From: HB2-32-21 sp003448675
Lineage (GTDB): Bacteria; Pseudomonadota; Gammaproteobacteria; Pseudomonadales; Porticoccaceae
Assembly (NCBI GenBank): GCA_041584755.1
Contig: JBFHDK010000030.1
Span: 1-34,852, forward strand
Length of the DNA: 34,852 bases
Direction of reading: 5' to 3'
Shown here piece after piece: positions 1 to 7,248 of this stretch. A program made the position numbers and the translations under genes. The notes below the pieces were generated by a model. It did not search any database. It was given only the letters and a program-made list of their open reading frames with translations, and was not told the origin of the DNA. Positions within the stretch are counted from its first letter, which is position 1, and each line of letters begins with the position of its first letter.

Positions 1-1
1 G

Positions 2-304
2 GAGCTGGATGACGATACCCTGCTTTATCCGGGGCATGATTACATCATTAACAATCTGCAATTTACGCTCGATCGGGAGCCCGACAACGAGGCCGCCAAA
101 ACTTTGTTGCAGGACATAGAAGGTCAGGACCCGGCCGCGGCGCTGGTGACGACGCTGGGCCAGGAAAAAGAAGTGAATACCTTCTTTCGCTTGCGCAGCC
201 CCTCGGTCATCGCCCGTTTGCGGGAAAGCTTTCCCGATCTACCGGAAAGCCCCGATGCCAAAACCGTGTTTCTTAAATTGCGTGAATTGCGCAACAGTTG
301 GTAA
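2..304 (+). CDS. Metallo-beta-lactamase-fold hydrolase, C-terminal part (glyoxalase II-like)
   Basis: The reading frame is open from the left edge of the window and ends with TAA at 302-304, so only the last 100 residues are present. The fragment begins ELDDDTLLYPGHDY, and the PGHDY..NNL..TLDREPDN stretch matches the glyoxalase II family, where this GH(D/E)Y histidine is a late metal ligand and the following helix carries the conserved 'N..F....EPDN' pattern. The family hydrolyses glutathione or other thioesters with a binuclear metal centre. The HxHxDH core is outside the window, so hydroxyacylglutathione hydrolase cannot be separated from persulfide dioxygenase or other MBL-fold enzymes. 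The tail (FFRLRSPSVIARLRE...) has no motif I recognise. A methyltransferase follows 47 bases later on the same strand. Confidence 0.7.
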   Translation, partial: ELDDDTLLYPGHDYIINNLQFTLDREPDNEAAKTLLQDIEGQDPAAALVTTLGQEKEVNTFFRLRSPSVIARLRESFPDLPESPDAKTVFLKLRELRNSW

Positions 305-351
305 TCGTTAAACAGGCAGATTCAGCCAATACCCCTAGGAGATACATACCA

Positions 352-1215
352 GTGAGTGATAAAACCAATGCTTCCATGGCCGAGTTCTGGAACGGAGATG
401 GGGGTTCAAAGTGGCTTGGCTTTGAAGGCCGCCTGGAAGCCAGCTTACAGGTCTTTGGTGACAGGGCGTTGACATGTGCGGATGTAAAAACCGGTCAGCG
501 AGCGCTGGATGTTGGCTGCGGTTGCGGGCCAACCACCCTTGAACTGGCGCGCCGGGTCGGACCCGAGGGCAGGGTCAAAGGTCTGGATATTTCCACCACT
601 CTTACGTCCAGGGCGGAAAATAACGCACGGGCCGCTGGTTTAAGCAATGTGGAATTTGAGTGCGCCGATGCCCAGACAACTGATTTCGGGGATGAGCGGT
701 TCGATTTGGTGTTTTCCCGCTTCGGTGTGATGTTTTTTGATGAGCCCGCGCAAGCTTTTGGCAATCTCAGGGCTACTCTCAAACCCGGTGGTCGTCTGGT
801 TTTTGCCGCGTGGGCCGGCCTCGAGCAAAATCCCTGGGTAACAGAACCCCTGCAATGTGTGGCAAAGCATATCGACTTGCCTCAACCGCCACCGGCCAAT
901 GCGCCTGGCCCTTTTTCACTGGGTGATCCGGAGTATGTCAAAACGATATTGAATGAAGCTGGCTTCAACGATATCACTATTGAAGTCTTTAGCTCGCCGC
1001 TGGTTCTTGGCGAGGATATTCCCGAAGCGGTGCACTTTCTGATGAATATGTCGCCCTCGGGTGGTGCGATCGGCGCTGCAGACCCCGACCCGGATACTCT
1101 GGGGCGCATTGCAGCGGATCTGGCCCGAATGCTGGAAACTCAACAGACTCCGAATTCGGTTGCCATGGAGGCGAGCGCCTTAATAGTAGAAACCGGAAAC
1201 AGGAGCCTAGGATAA
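352..1215 (+). CDS. Class I SAM-dependent methyltransferase
   Basis: A 287-residue protein. I chose GTG at 352 because AGGAGA lies at 337-342, about 9 bases upstream; the frame is open to a TTG at 298, but that would overlap the upstream gene. Motif I is clear: ALDVGCGCGPTTLELA with D53 and the Gly-rich loop to about residue 59. D79 (VKGLDIS) ends the second beta strand and should bind the SAM ribose. ECADAQTTDFGDERFDLVFSRFGVMFF is motif II/III, and LKPGGRLVFAAW is the usual post-motif strand. Residues after about 190 form a variable C-terminal region that probably sets the substrate. It resembles the broad ubiquinone/menaquinone-like and small-molecule methyltransferase group; the substrate is not evident. 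It ends in TAA at 1213-1215. Confidence 0.85.
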   Translation: MSDKTNASMAEFWNGDGGSKWLGFEGRLEASLQVFGDRALTCADVKTGQRALDVGCGCGPTTLELARRVGPEGRVKGLDISTTLTSRAENNARAAGLSNVEFECADAQTTDFGDERFDLVFSRFGVMFFDEPAQAFGNLRATLKPGGRLVFAAWAGLEQNPWVTEPLQCVAKHIDLPQPPPANAPGPFSLGDPEYVKTILNEAGFNDITIEVFSSPLVLGEDIPEAVHFLMNMSPSGGAIGAADPDPDTLGRIAADLARMLETQQTPNSVAMEASALIVETGNRSLG

Positions 1216-1942
1216 TAAAGTAACCGGGGTTGGAATGGTCCGATTGATCCTTGGTCTTTGTAGACGCAAGCCCCTGTTATTGAACCGCATATATCCTAGG
1301 TATGGCGCAATGCATCCTGCGGCGGCCTTTCCGAACCGCAACATTCGAGGATTGTGCCGCCGCCGAATCCTTGCAATAGTTTGGACTGTTCGTCAATTCA
1401 ATACCGTGTCGGCATTACGCTTAAAACGCGCCAGGTAATGACCCATAACGCCCGTAGTGAAAACCCCGCGTATTGGACAGGCCCACCCTTATTAATGATT
1501 GCCGTGCTTATCGGCATTGTGACTCCTGTTGATTATCTTGTTCAGCGGTGTCCCCCGGCAGGAAAGGTGTAACCGGACAGCAAAACGTGAATTAAAGCAA
1601 TGCTAGAGACCTGCAAAGTAAACCCGGGCGCAAATCGCAGTCATTTATGGTTATGCCAAAGTTTGCGCCATGGCCTACGGTTTGCTTTTCTATTTGGCAG
1701 CGGCAAACGATTAATTGCTTGAAGCCCACACTTGGACAGGTACACCAGAGGATAAGGCGAGGCTCTTGGGCGGTGGTTATCAGAACAGGATTGGTTGAAA
1801 TGTAACCAATCCAGTGCAAAATAGCGGCTACGGAAGTAGGCAAAATGATAGTTACTGGTGTAAATAAAGCCACTAAAACATGAAGTTGAAATATATTTAT
1901 GATAGTTTTTATGACATATAAGCTCTAGCAACAACGTCCACA
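1216..1942. other. Gene-poor interval with no convincing gene
   Basis: About 730 bases between the methyltransferase and the aspartoacylase-like gene. Several short frames exist on both strands, but none has a recognisable family or strong ribosome site. The best is ATG 1438-1440 to TAA 1570-1572 (44 residues, plus strand), with one hydrophobic stretch (LLMIAVLIGIVTPVDYLV) that could cross a membrane; CCAGG just before it is a weak ribosome site. The last 90 bases (about 1855-1925) are AT-rich and probably carry the promoter of the next gene. I see no tRNA, insertion sequence or array. The stretch may be decayed coding DNA. Confidence 0.4.
1438..1572 (+). CDS. Possible small one-segment membrane protein (uncertain)
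   Basis: A 44-residue frame starting MTHNARSENPAYWTG, followed by a hydrophobic run of about 18 residues and a short tail with a CPP motif. Hydrophobic segment, polar N-terminus and stop are all visible, but there is no good Shine-Dalgarno sequence, no family that I recognise, and the surrounding 700 bases look non-coding. It could equally be a chance frame. Not assigned to any function. Confidence 0.2.
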   Translation: MTHNARSENPAYWTGPPLLMIAVLIGIVTPVDYLVQRCPPAGKV

Positions 1943-3535
1943 GTGGTATCTATAAGGCGAGGCAGGTATTTTCCTTCGATGGTTCGGAGTCGTTGCCCGG
2001 GTATGAAAGCGTCTCGGGCTGTATTTTCGTCAGTGGCCATAGCCTTGGTTTCGGTCGGTACGGCCTGGGTCGTGCCCAGTAATGCTTTGCCTGCCGCTGT
2101 TTCCACGGCAATGCACGAAGCGAGCAAAATACAAAGCAGCGATGCGCAGACCGCGGAAATCAATAATCCGCACTACAACGAGAATAAAAAGCAACAGGGC
2201 GTTACACACCAAGATAGCCAAGGTGAGCGGGGCAGCGATGTATCGGACGGCACGGTCGTCATACCGACAGCGGAAAATATCAACCTGAGCGAGCCACTAG
2301 AATCGGCGTCCCCCGCGTACGGCAACCAGCGTCCTGTTGTCCTGGGTTTGCCTGAGCAGTCCGTTAAAGCAACAAATGATCATGCTGACAAAGCGAGCCA
2401 AAGTCAGGCGCCGTTGATTATTCTGGGCACGGAAATCCCACCTGGCACAGCCACGCGCCTGAGCTGGGAACCAGATCAATCCTTTGAAGGCATTGCCGCA
2501 CCCACACCGGTGCTGGTCGTCAATGGTCAGACTGCTGGGCCAACGTTGTGCCTAACCGCCGCTATCCACGGTGATGAATTGAACGGCATAGAAATTGTTC
2601 GGCGAGTTTTGTACGAGGCTGAGCCGGATAAACTCAGTGGCGCTTTGATCGGTGTCCCCATCGTCAACTTGCACGGTTTTCATCGAACCTCCCGGTATCT
2701 GCCGGATCGACGAGACCTGAATCGTTTTTTTCCGGGTAACCCGACGGGTAGTTCCGCTTCGCGTATCGCCTATTCGTTTTTTAATCAAATTATCCGTCGT
2801 TGCGATGCCTTGGTGGATTTACACACCGGTTCCTTTCGTCGAACCAATTTACCCCAGCTGCGAGCCGATCTTCGAGAGCCGACCATCGTGGAGTTATCCG
2901 AGAGCTTTGGAGCTACTGTAGTGCTTCACAGCGAAGGCGCGGAAGGAACACTCCGCAGGGCAGCTGCAAATATTGGGATTCCCGCGGTTACCCTGGAAGC
3001 GGGTGGCCCCATGCGTTTACAGAAAAATGCCGTAGACCACGGCGTTAAAGGCATTGAGACCCTACTCGACAAATTGCAAATGTATTCGCGTTTTACGTTA
3101 TGGGGGGATCCCGAACCGGTTTTTTACCGCTCTCAATGGATTCGCGCTAATGGTGGAGGTCTGTTGTTCAGTGAGGTCGAGCTGGGTGAACGGGTCAGTG
3201 TGGGTGAGTTGCTGGGGACGGTGACTGATCCCATCACCAATGTACGCAGCGAAATACGCTCACCCTATACGGGCAGGATCCTCGGTCGGGCACTGGATCA
3301 GGTGGTTCTGCCTGGATTCGCGGCTTTTCGCATTGGGATAGAAACAAGCGAGGAAGACATGCGCCAGGGCATACCATTCGATAACGAAGACGGCTCGGAT
3401 ATCGAGGTGAGCGCCACCGGTGTTGGTGACGTTCCCGCTGCTGTGCCTAGTAAGAATTATTCAAGCGCCCAGGGCTCCGGACTGTCGTCCAGCCAAGCGC
3501 CATCGAATGACGATAGTGAAGAATCCTCGGAGTAA
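1943..3535 (+). CDS. Exported succinylglutamate desuccinylase/aspartoacylase-family zinc hydrolase
   Basis: Up to 530 residues in this frame. The family removes acyl groups from amino acids such as N-acetylaspartate or N-succinylglutamate using one zinc. The zinc site is visible: AAIHGDELNG supplies H209 and E212, and LVDLHTG supplies H294 (numbering from 1943). GVPIVNLHGF, DRRDLNRFFPG and VTLEAGGP are further family motifs. GTG 1943 is the upstream limit; ATG 1979 or ATG 2003 is more likely, because the protein then begins MKASRAVFSSVAIALVSVGTA, a plausible signal peptide. About 130 residues of Ser/Gln/Asn-rich sequence separate the signal from the catalytic domain, and the C-terminus ends in a Ser-rich, acidic tail. 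Both are unusual, as typical members are about 330 residues. Residues 415-470 look like the beta-barrel C-terminal domain of the family. Substrate unknown. Confidence 0.8.
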   Translation: MVSIRRGRYFPSMVRSRCPGMKASRAVFSSVAIALVSVGTAWVVPSNALPAAVSTAMHEASKIQSSDAQTAEINNPHYNENKKQQGVTHQDSQGERGSDVSDGTVVIPTAENINLSEPLESASPAYGNQRPVVLGLPEQSVKATNDHADKASQSQAPLIILGTEIPPGTATRLSWEPDQSFEGIAAPTPVLVVNGQTAGPTLCLTAAIHGDELNGIEIVRRVLYEAEPDKLSGALIGVPIVNLHGFHRTSRYLPDRRDLNRFFPGNPTGSSASRIAYSFFNQIIRRCDALVDLHTGSFRRTNLPQLRADLREPTIVELSESFGATVVLHSEGAEGTLRRAAANIGIPAVTLEAGGPMRLQKNAVDHGVKGIETLLDKLQMYSRFTLWGDPEPVFYRSQWIRANGGGLLFSEVELGERVSVGELLGTVTDPITNVRSEIRSPYTGRILGRALDQVVLPGFAAFRIGIETSEEDMRQGIPFDNEDGSDIEVSATGVGDVPAAVPSKNYSSAQGSGLSSSQAPSNDDSEESSE

Positions 3536-3553
3536 CCAGGCTGTAGCCTGGTT
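3532..3553 (+). terminator. Hairpin at the end of the aspartoacylase-like gene
   Basis: The stop codon TAA (3533-3535) opens into a near-perfect hairpin: AACCAGGCT, a two-base loop, then AGCCTGGTT. It could stop transcription or protect the 3' end, although no T-run follows, so Rho-independent termination is uncertain. Confidence 0.4.
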
Positions 3554-3969
3554 GCCGCCAGTTAGTTCCTGCTTCTGGCTCTCGGGACGCCCGACCACCT
3601 GGAAGGTCATGACGTAACCGCAGATCAGCATCACAAGAGTGTACAGTTAGAAAACCACCGCGAGGATGATTTTTCATCCTGACAAACTTGATCACGCCCT
3701 TGAGGATCAGTGTGTTGAGGGGACAAGTCAAGAAGTGGGATGTGGCATCGTAAATAACCATTTGTCCGCGAAACACCAGCTTTGGTCATTTACAAGCGCA
3801 ATTGGAGCAAGGTTTTAGACCACTGGTCTTTTTGCGCTTTTCCCCCCGGAGCTTTCTAAATATAAATGCTAACTCCGGAGTCGGTAGGTCCCGCTTCGAT
3901 ACCATGGCCGTGTGATGCTGTATTACACGATGATTTTGATGGATGCAGGTTAATTTTTGAGGAATACCG
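3536..3969. other. Non-coding gap with nested hairpins before the PilZ gene
   Basis: No complete gene is visible. At 3794-3839 an 8-base stem (AAGCGCAA paired with TTGCGCTT) encloses a smaller hairpin, AGACC-ACT-GGTCT at 3817-3829. At 3846-3878 CCGGAG pairs with CTCCGG. At 3883-3903 GGTA can pair with TACC. At 3663-3680 AGGATGA pairs with TCATCCT. The left part on the minus strand encodes a hydrophobic stretch that may be a decayed small membrane gene (see findings). The right part lies directly upstream of the PilZ start and could be a structured leader or terminator plus leader. Confidence 0.4.
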
Positions 3970-4293
3970 GTGGAACGTCGAGCCCATACGCGAAAAGTTG
4001 TCGATGCTGCGGTAACAGTGTATCTCTATTTCGCAGGAACACGCATCGGTCATGCCCAGGCCCATGATTTGAGTGCAGGGGGGGTGTTTCTGGTAACCAA
4101 CAGCTTGGAACTACCAATCGATACGCCACTTGATTTAGTGTTTACCATTGATGCGCCCGCATCCAGTGTTGTTAAACTTTATAGAATATCCGCAGTAGTG
4201 ACCCATATATTTGAAGATGGTGCCGGTGTGCGTTTTTGTAGCAGTCGGGACGCTTGCCAGCGTGCTAAAAAGCGCCCGGGACAACTCATTTAG
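3970..4293 (+). CDS. PilZ-domain protein, probable cyclic-di-GMP receptor
   Basis: A 107-residue single-domain protein. GTG 3970 is preceded by GAGGA at 3958-3962. The PilZ signature is present: an Arg-rich RxxxR-type start (MERRAHTRK, residues 1-9) and DLSAGGVF about 25 residues later, matching (D/N)hSxxGhhh. In this family those two motifs clamp the guanines of cyclic-di-GMP. The rest alternates hydrophobic residues as expected of the small beta barrel (LDLVFTI, AVVTHIFEDGAGVRF). No other output domain is fused, so it would act on a partner protein in motility, surface polysaccharide or pilus control. The upstream region is rich in inverted repeats. It seems to be monocistronic. Confidence 0.85.
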   Translation: MERRAHTRKVVDAAVTVYLYFAGTRIGHAQAHDLSAGGVFLVTNSLELPIDTPLDLVFTIDAPASSVVKLYRISAVVTHIFEDGAGVRFCSSRDACQRAKKRPGQLI

Positions 4294-4555
4294 TAAGTCT
4301 TAAAGCTTAAAAAGCTTCGTTTGTTCTGAAAGCCTCGGAAAAAGCACCTTAGATTCAGCAATACCCGTGTGCTGATAGTGTTTTCTTACTTTTTAGACAA
4401 GCCATAAGAATGGCCTGGGCTATATCCCGTGCTGGATGACCGCTAATTCGCGTTCCTGTCTGGAATACGCATTTACCATTGAGTAGAATCGCCTCGGATT
4501 TTAACTCCCAAGCGGGGCCTTTGCTGCCGCTGGGCAATTCGTCAGAGGAAAGACC

Positions 4556-5728
4556 TTGTCAAAATCAGTCGCCATTGCCGCAGTTTCTGAAATTAAGCCT
4601 GCTCGTTATCCCGACCTCGATGGTTATGATCTCTATTTGGAGGTGGCGCGTCAGTTTCTCGCTGATTGGTCGCTAAAGCCCAGTGATATTCAGGGAGTGT
4701 TGGCTTGCCCTTCGGGGATGGCCGGTGGTGGAGCTGCCGATATCTTTGTGCACGAACAACTCTATGAAGAACTGGGCATTCATCCGATTTATGCCGATAC
4801 CATGAACGCCGGGGGTTCCACATACGGTTTGATGGTGCAGCGCGCGGCATTGGCTATACGCCATGGGTTGACGGATAGTGTTTTGTGCATTGGCGCGGGT
4901 AAGTTCCCAAAAGTGGCCACTGGCGGCGCCGAAGCCATGGCGCGGATGGTCAGCCACGAAATTTATGAATTCCCCTACGGTACTTTTATTCCCGCCATCT
5001 ATGCCCAGGTGGCCAGCAGGCACATGCATGAATACGGTAGCACACCTGAACAACTGGCCGAGGTGGCCGTGTCCTCTCGCGAGTGGGCGCTAAAAAATCC
5101 CGATGCCGCGAGTTATGGTGGTGAGCCACTGACAGTCAATAAAGTGCGGGAGTCCCGTCCCATCGCCACGCCTTTTCATTTATATGATTGCTCTATTCCT
5201 TTGGAAGGTGGGGCGGCCTTGCTTGTTACCTCTGAAAAAGTAGCCAAGCGCCTGAATCCCCAACCTGCCTGGCTGCTGGGTATGGGCGAATACCACAATC
5301 ATCGCAATATCCATCAGGCGGGCAGTTTGACCGACGTTGGTTGCGCAAAAGCCGGCGAATTAGCCTATAAATCAGCAGGATTGACACCATCCGACATGGA
5401 CTTCGCACAAATTTACGATGCCTTCTCGGTTAATCCTTTGGTGTTTATGGAAGAGCTCGGCCTGTGCCCCAGGGGCAAGGGTGGCGAGTTTTTCGAGTCC
5501 GGAGCAAGCCGTCCCGGTGGCGATTTTCCCGTCAATACCTATGGTGGGCTGTTGAGCTTTGGCCACACAGGCGATGCCTCGGGGATGTCCATGATCGTTG
5601 AAGGCGCCCGGCAGATTATGGGTATTAGCGGCGAGCGCCAACTAACCAAAGCCAACGTGGGCGTCGTGCACTCCTATGGCGGCATGATGAGTGAACATTC
5701 CACGCTGATACTTGGTCGCCAGTCCTAG
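4556..5728 (+). CDS. Thiolase-fold protein lacking both catalytic cysteines (Ltp2-like aldolase candidate)
   Basis: A 390-residue thiolase-superfamily protein of the SCP-x/Ltp2 branch. TTG 4556 is the start, with GAGGA at 4545-4549; no better start exists before the first conserved strand. Normal thiolases have a nucleophilic Cys in VNxxC(S/G)xG; here the loop is MNAGGSTYG (84-91), with Gly87 in its place. The C-terminal Cys of the CxGGG motif is also gone: VVHSYGGMMS, with Y374. The His of GHxxGxSG remains (GHTGDASG, H337), as does QIYDAFS (Y287). In actinobacterial Ltp2, a steroid side-chain retro-aldolase, the cysteines are likewise missing and tyrosines are proposed to act. First gene of a five-gene operon; the next gene encodes a DUF35 protein, the known partner of Ltp2. 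Aldolase activity is inference; the fold assignment is firm. Confidence 0.85.
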   Translation: MSKSVAIAAVSEIKPARYPDLDGYDLYLEVARQFLADWSLKPSDIQGVLACPSGMAGGGAADIFVHEQLYEELGIHPIYADTMNAGGSTYGLMVQRAALAIRHGLTDSVLCIGAGKFPKVATGGAEAMARMVSHEIYEFPYGTFIPAIYAQVASRHMHEYGSTPEQLAEVAVSSREWALKNPDAASYGGEPLTVNKVRESRPIATPFHLYDCSIPLEGGAALLVTSEKVAKRLNPQPAWLLGMGEYHNHRNIHQAGSLTDVGCAKAGELAYKSAGLTPSDMDFAQIYDAFSVNPLVFMEELGLCPRGKGGEFFESGASRPGGDFPVNTYGGLLSFGHTGDASGMSMIVEGARQIMGISGERQLTKANVGVVHSYGGMMSEHSTLILGRQS

Positions 5729-5781
5729 GAAGCCACACCTGTACCTGCTCTTTATACATTGTTATTTAATCGAGAATTGCC

Positions 5782-6198
5782 ATGAACCAAACCCCAGCAC
5801 CGGACAAGCCGCAACCCAGAATCACCGCCTGCGCCGAGCCTTATTGGCGGAGCTGCTTGGAGGATAAACTCTCGCTACCTTATTGCAAGGAGTGCGACGC
5901 CTGTTTCTACTACCCGAGGCTTTGGTGCCCGACCTGTTTTAACCAGGACCTGGAATGGCGGATACTTAGCGGACGCGGTAAGGTCTACAGCTTTTCAGTG
6001 ATTCATCAGTCTCCCCTGGCTTCCTATCAGCAGGACCTGCCCTATGTGCTGGCGGTGATCGAGCTGGAAGAAGGACCCCGAATGATGACCAACGTCATTA
6101 ATTGTGACGTCAACACCGTGCATGTGGAGATGCCGGTTACCGTTACCTTTGAGCAACGGGGGGACATGAAAATCCCGCAATTTGAACCACGGCAGTAA
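5782..6198 (+). CDS. DUF35 OB-fold/zinc-ribbon protein
   Basis: A 138-residue protein beginning at ATG 5782, 53 bases after the thiolase-like gene. The N-terminal half has the rubredoxin-like zinc ribbon: LPYCKECDACFYYPRLWCPTC gives two CxxC pairs about 15 residues apart. The C-terminal half (GKVYSFSVIHQSP...YVLAVIELEEGPRMMTNV) is the OB-fold acyl-CoA-associated domain. DUF35 proteins bind thiolase-fold partners and are needed for their activity in archaeal HMG-CoA synthesis and in the Ltp2-ChsH2 steroid aldolase. Here DUF35 stands alone, whereas in mycobacterial ChsH2 it is fused to a MaoC domain. Its position next to the Cys-less thiolase suggests that the two form a complex. Confidence 0.9.
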   Translation: MNQTPAPDKPQPRITACAEPYWRSCLEDKLSLPYCKECDACFYYPRLWCPTCFNQDLEWRILSGRGKVYSFSVIHQSPLASYQQDLPYVLAVIELEEGPRMMTNVINCDVNTVHVEMPVTVTFEQRGDMKIPQFEPRQ

Positions 6199-6235
6199 GG
6201 TCTGTTACGCCGTTTAAGCAACTGGATAAATATCT

Positions 6236-6772
6236 ATGACAGAAGAATTTAACGTGCCGTTTCCCCTTGAATACGGCTCCTATGAAGATGCACTGAAGAT
6301 GGTTGGCAAACCCGATAAACGCGTGGTTGCGGAATTTTCCGTCAACTGGGAGATGATAAAGATTTATTGCTCCATGGAAGAAGACGCCAACCCCAGCTAC
6401 TGGGACGAGGACTACGCACGCAAACAATGGGGTGGCATTGTTGCGCCGCCAGGGCTGTTACTGAGCTGGGCTATGTCCCTGCAATGGCATCCCGATAAGG
6501 AGCGTCAGCACTATTTTATCGCCATGAAAATTCCGCTGCCGGGAGACACGCTTATCAACGTGGGCACCACCACGGAATTTCATCGTCACCTGTTTCTGGG
6601 TGATCGCCTGTCGGTTGAAGACCAACTGGTCAGTGTTTCCGAGGAAAAAACCACGCGTCTTGGTGTCGGCCACTTTCTAACCACCCAGGCTAACTTTTTT
6701 AATCAGAAGGACGAACTGATTGCCGTGCAAACCAATCAGTTGTTTCGCTATTACGTGCCGGAGGCCAAGTGA
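6236..6772 (+). CDS. MaoC-fold hydratase subunit (FAS1-like dehydratase, ChsH2-N-like)
   Basis: A 178-residue hotdog-fold protein starting at ATG 6236. It carries the MaoC N-terminal-type pattern: a helix with YCSMEEDANPSYWD, then WGGIVAPPGLLLSWAM, then strands with LPGDTLINVGTTTEFHRHLFLGDRLS. In active R-hydratases the motif is D-x-N-P-x-H; here it reads DANPSY, so the catalytic His is Tyr. This suggests a non-catalytic or structural member that pairs with the following gene, as ChsH2 pairs with ChsH1. The stop TGA (6770-6772) overlaps the ATG of the next gene, so the two are translationally coupled. It would bind the acyl-CoA chain; the exact substrate is not visible. Confidence 0.85.
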   Translation: MTEEFNVPFPLEYGSYEDALKMVGKPDKRVVAEFSVNWEMIKIYCSMEEDANPSYWDEDYARKQWGGIVAPPGLLLSWAMSLQWHPDKERQHYFIAMKIPLPGDTLINVGTTTEFHRHLFLGDRLSVEDQLVSVSEEKTTRLGVGHFLTTQANFFNQKDELIAVQTNQLFRYYVPEAK

Positions 6773-7218
6773 TGAGCCGAGAAATTAAATTCAAGTATTG
6801 GGATGAAATTACCGAAGGCGATACGATCACTCGTGTGGAAATGGATGTGCCCTTTGAGCGGGTGGTCCTCGATGCTGCGTCGACCCAGGATTATTTTCCC
6901 GGCCACCATAATCCGGATTACGCCCGCCATCAGGGCCAAAAAAACATTTATCTCAACACTATGGCCATTGAAGGTTTTATTGATCGTGTGGTGACTGACT
7001 GGGCAGGCCCACACACCTTTATTCGTAAGCGTCAAATGCAAATGCGAGCTTCTATATACGCCGGTGATGTAATGTCTGGGGAAGGCAAGGTGGAAAAACG
7101 CTATCAGGAGAACGATCGCAACTTGCTTGATCTGAGTGTGCTTATATCCAATCAGGATGGACCCTGCGTTCCCGCTAGTCTGACCATCGAACTACCGCTA
7201 AAAGCAAGCGTCGCCTGA
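6772..7218 (+). CDS. MaoC-fold enoyl-CoA hydratase subunit (ChsH1-like)
   Basis: A 148-residue hotdog-fold protein. ATG 6772 shares its A with the upstream TGA (TGATG), which favours it over GTG 6769. The active-site loop reads STQDYFPGHHNPDYARHQG: D40 and H45 are five residues apart, the Asp/His spacing recalled for ChsH1. The expected His after the NP pair is Tyr instead, so catalysis would rest on D40/H45. IYLNTMAIEGFIDRVVTDW and IYAGDVMSGEGKV follow the family pattern. It should hydrate the enoyl-CoA made by the downstream acyl-CoA dehydrogenase and give the 3-hydroxyacyl-CoA that a retro-aldolase could cleave. Together with the preceding gene it probably forms a heteromeric hydratase. 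Confidence 0.85.
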   Translation: MSREIKFKYWDEITEGDTITRVEMDVPFERVVLDAASTQDYFPGHHNPDYARHQGQKNIYLNTMAIEGFIDRVVTDWAGPHTFIRKRQMQMRASIYAGDVMSGEGKVEKRYQENDRNLLDLSVLISNQDGPCVPASLTIELPLKASVA

Positions 7219-7248
7219 CAACTACTGTTAAATTAGGCCGAGGTTAAC

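Noticed and set aside
1909..2163. Minus-strand 84-residue frame with a lipobox-like LLASC
   Set aside because: Antisense to the N-terminal region of the aspartoacylase-like gene, with no ribosome site and no family.
3794..3910. Cyclic-di-GMP (GEMM-I) riboswitch
   Set aside because: The 3' part loosely resembles it, but the conserved GGGCAAACC and GGGACGCAAAGCC elements are missing; kept only as a structured region.
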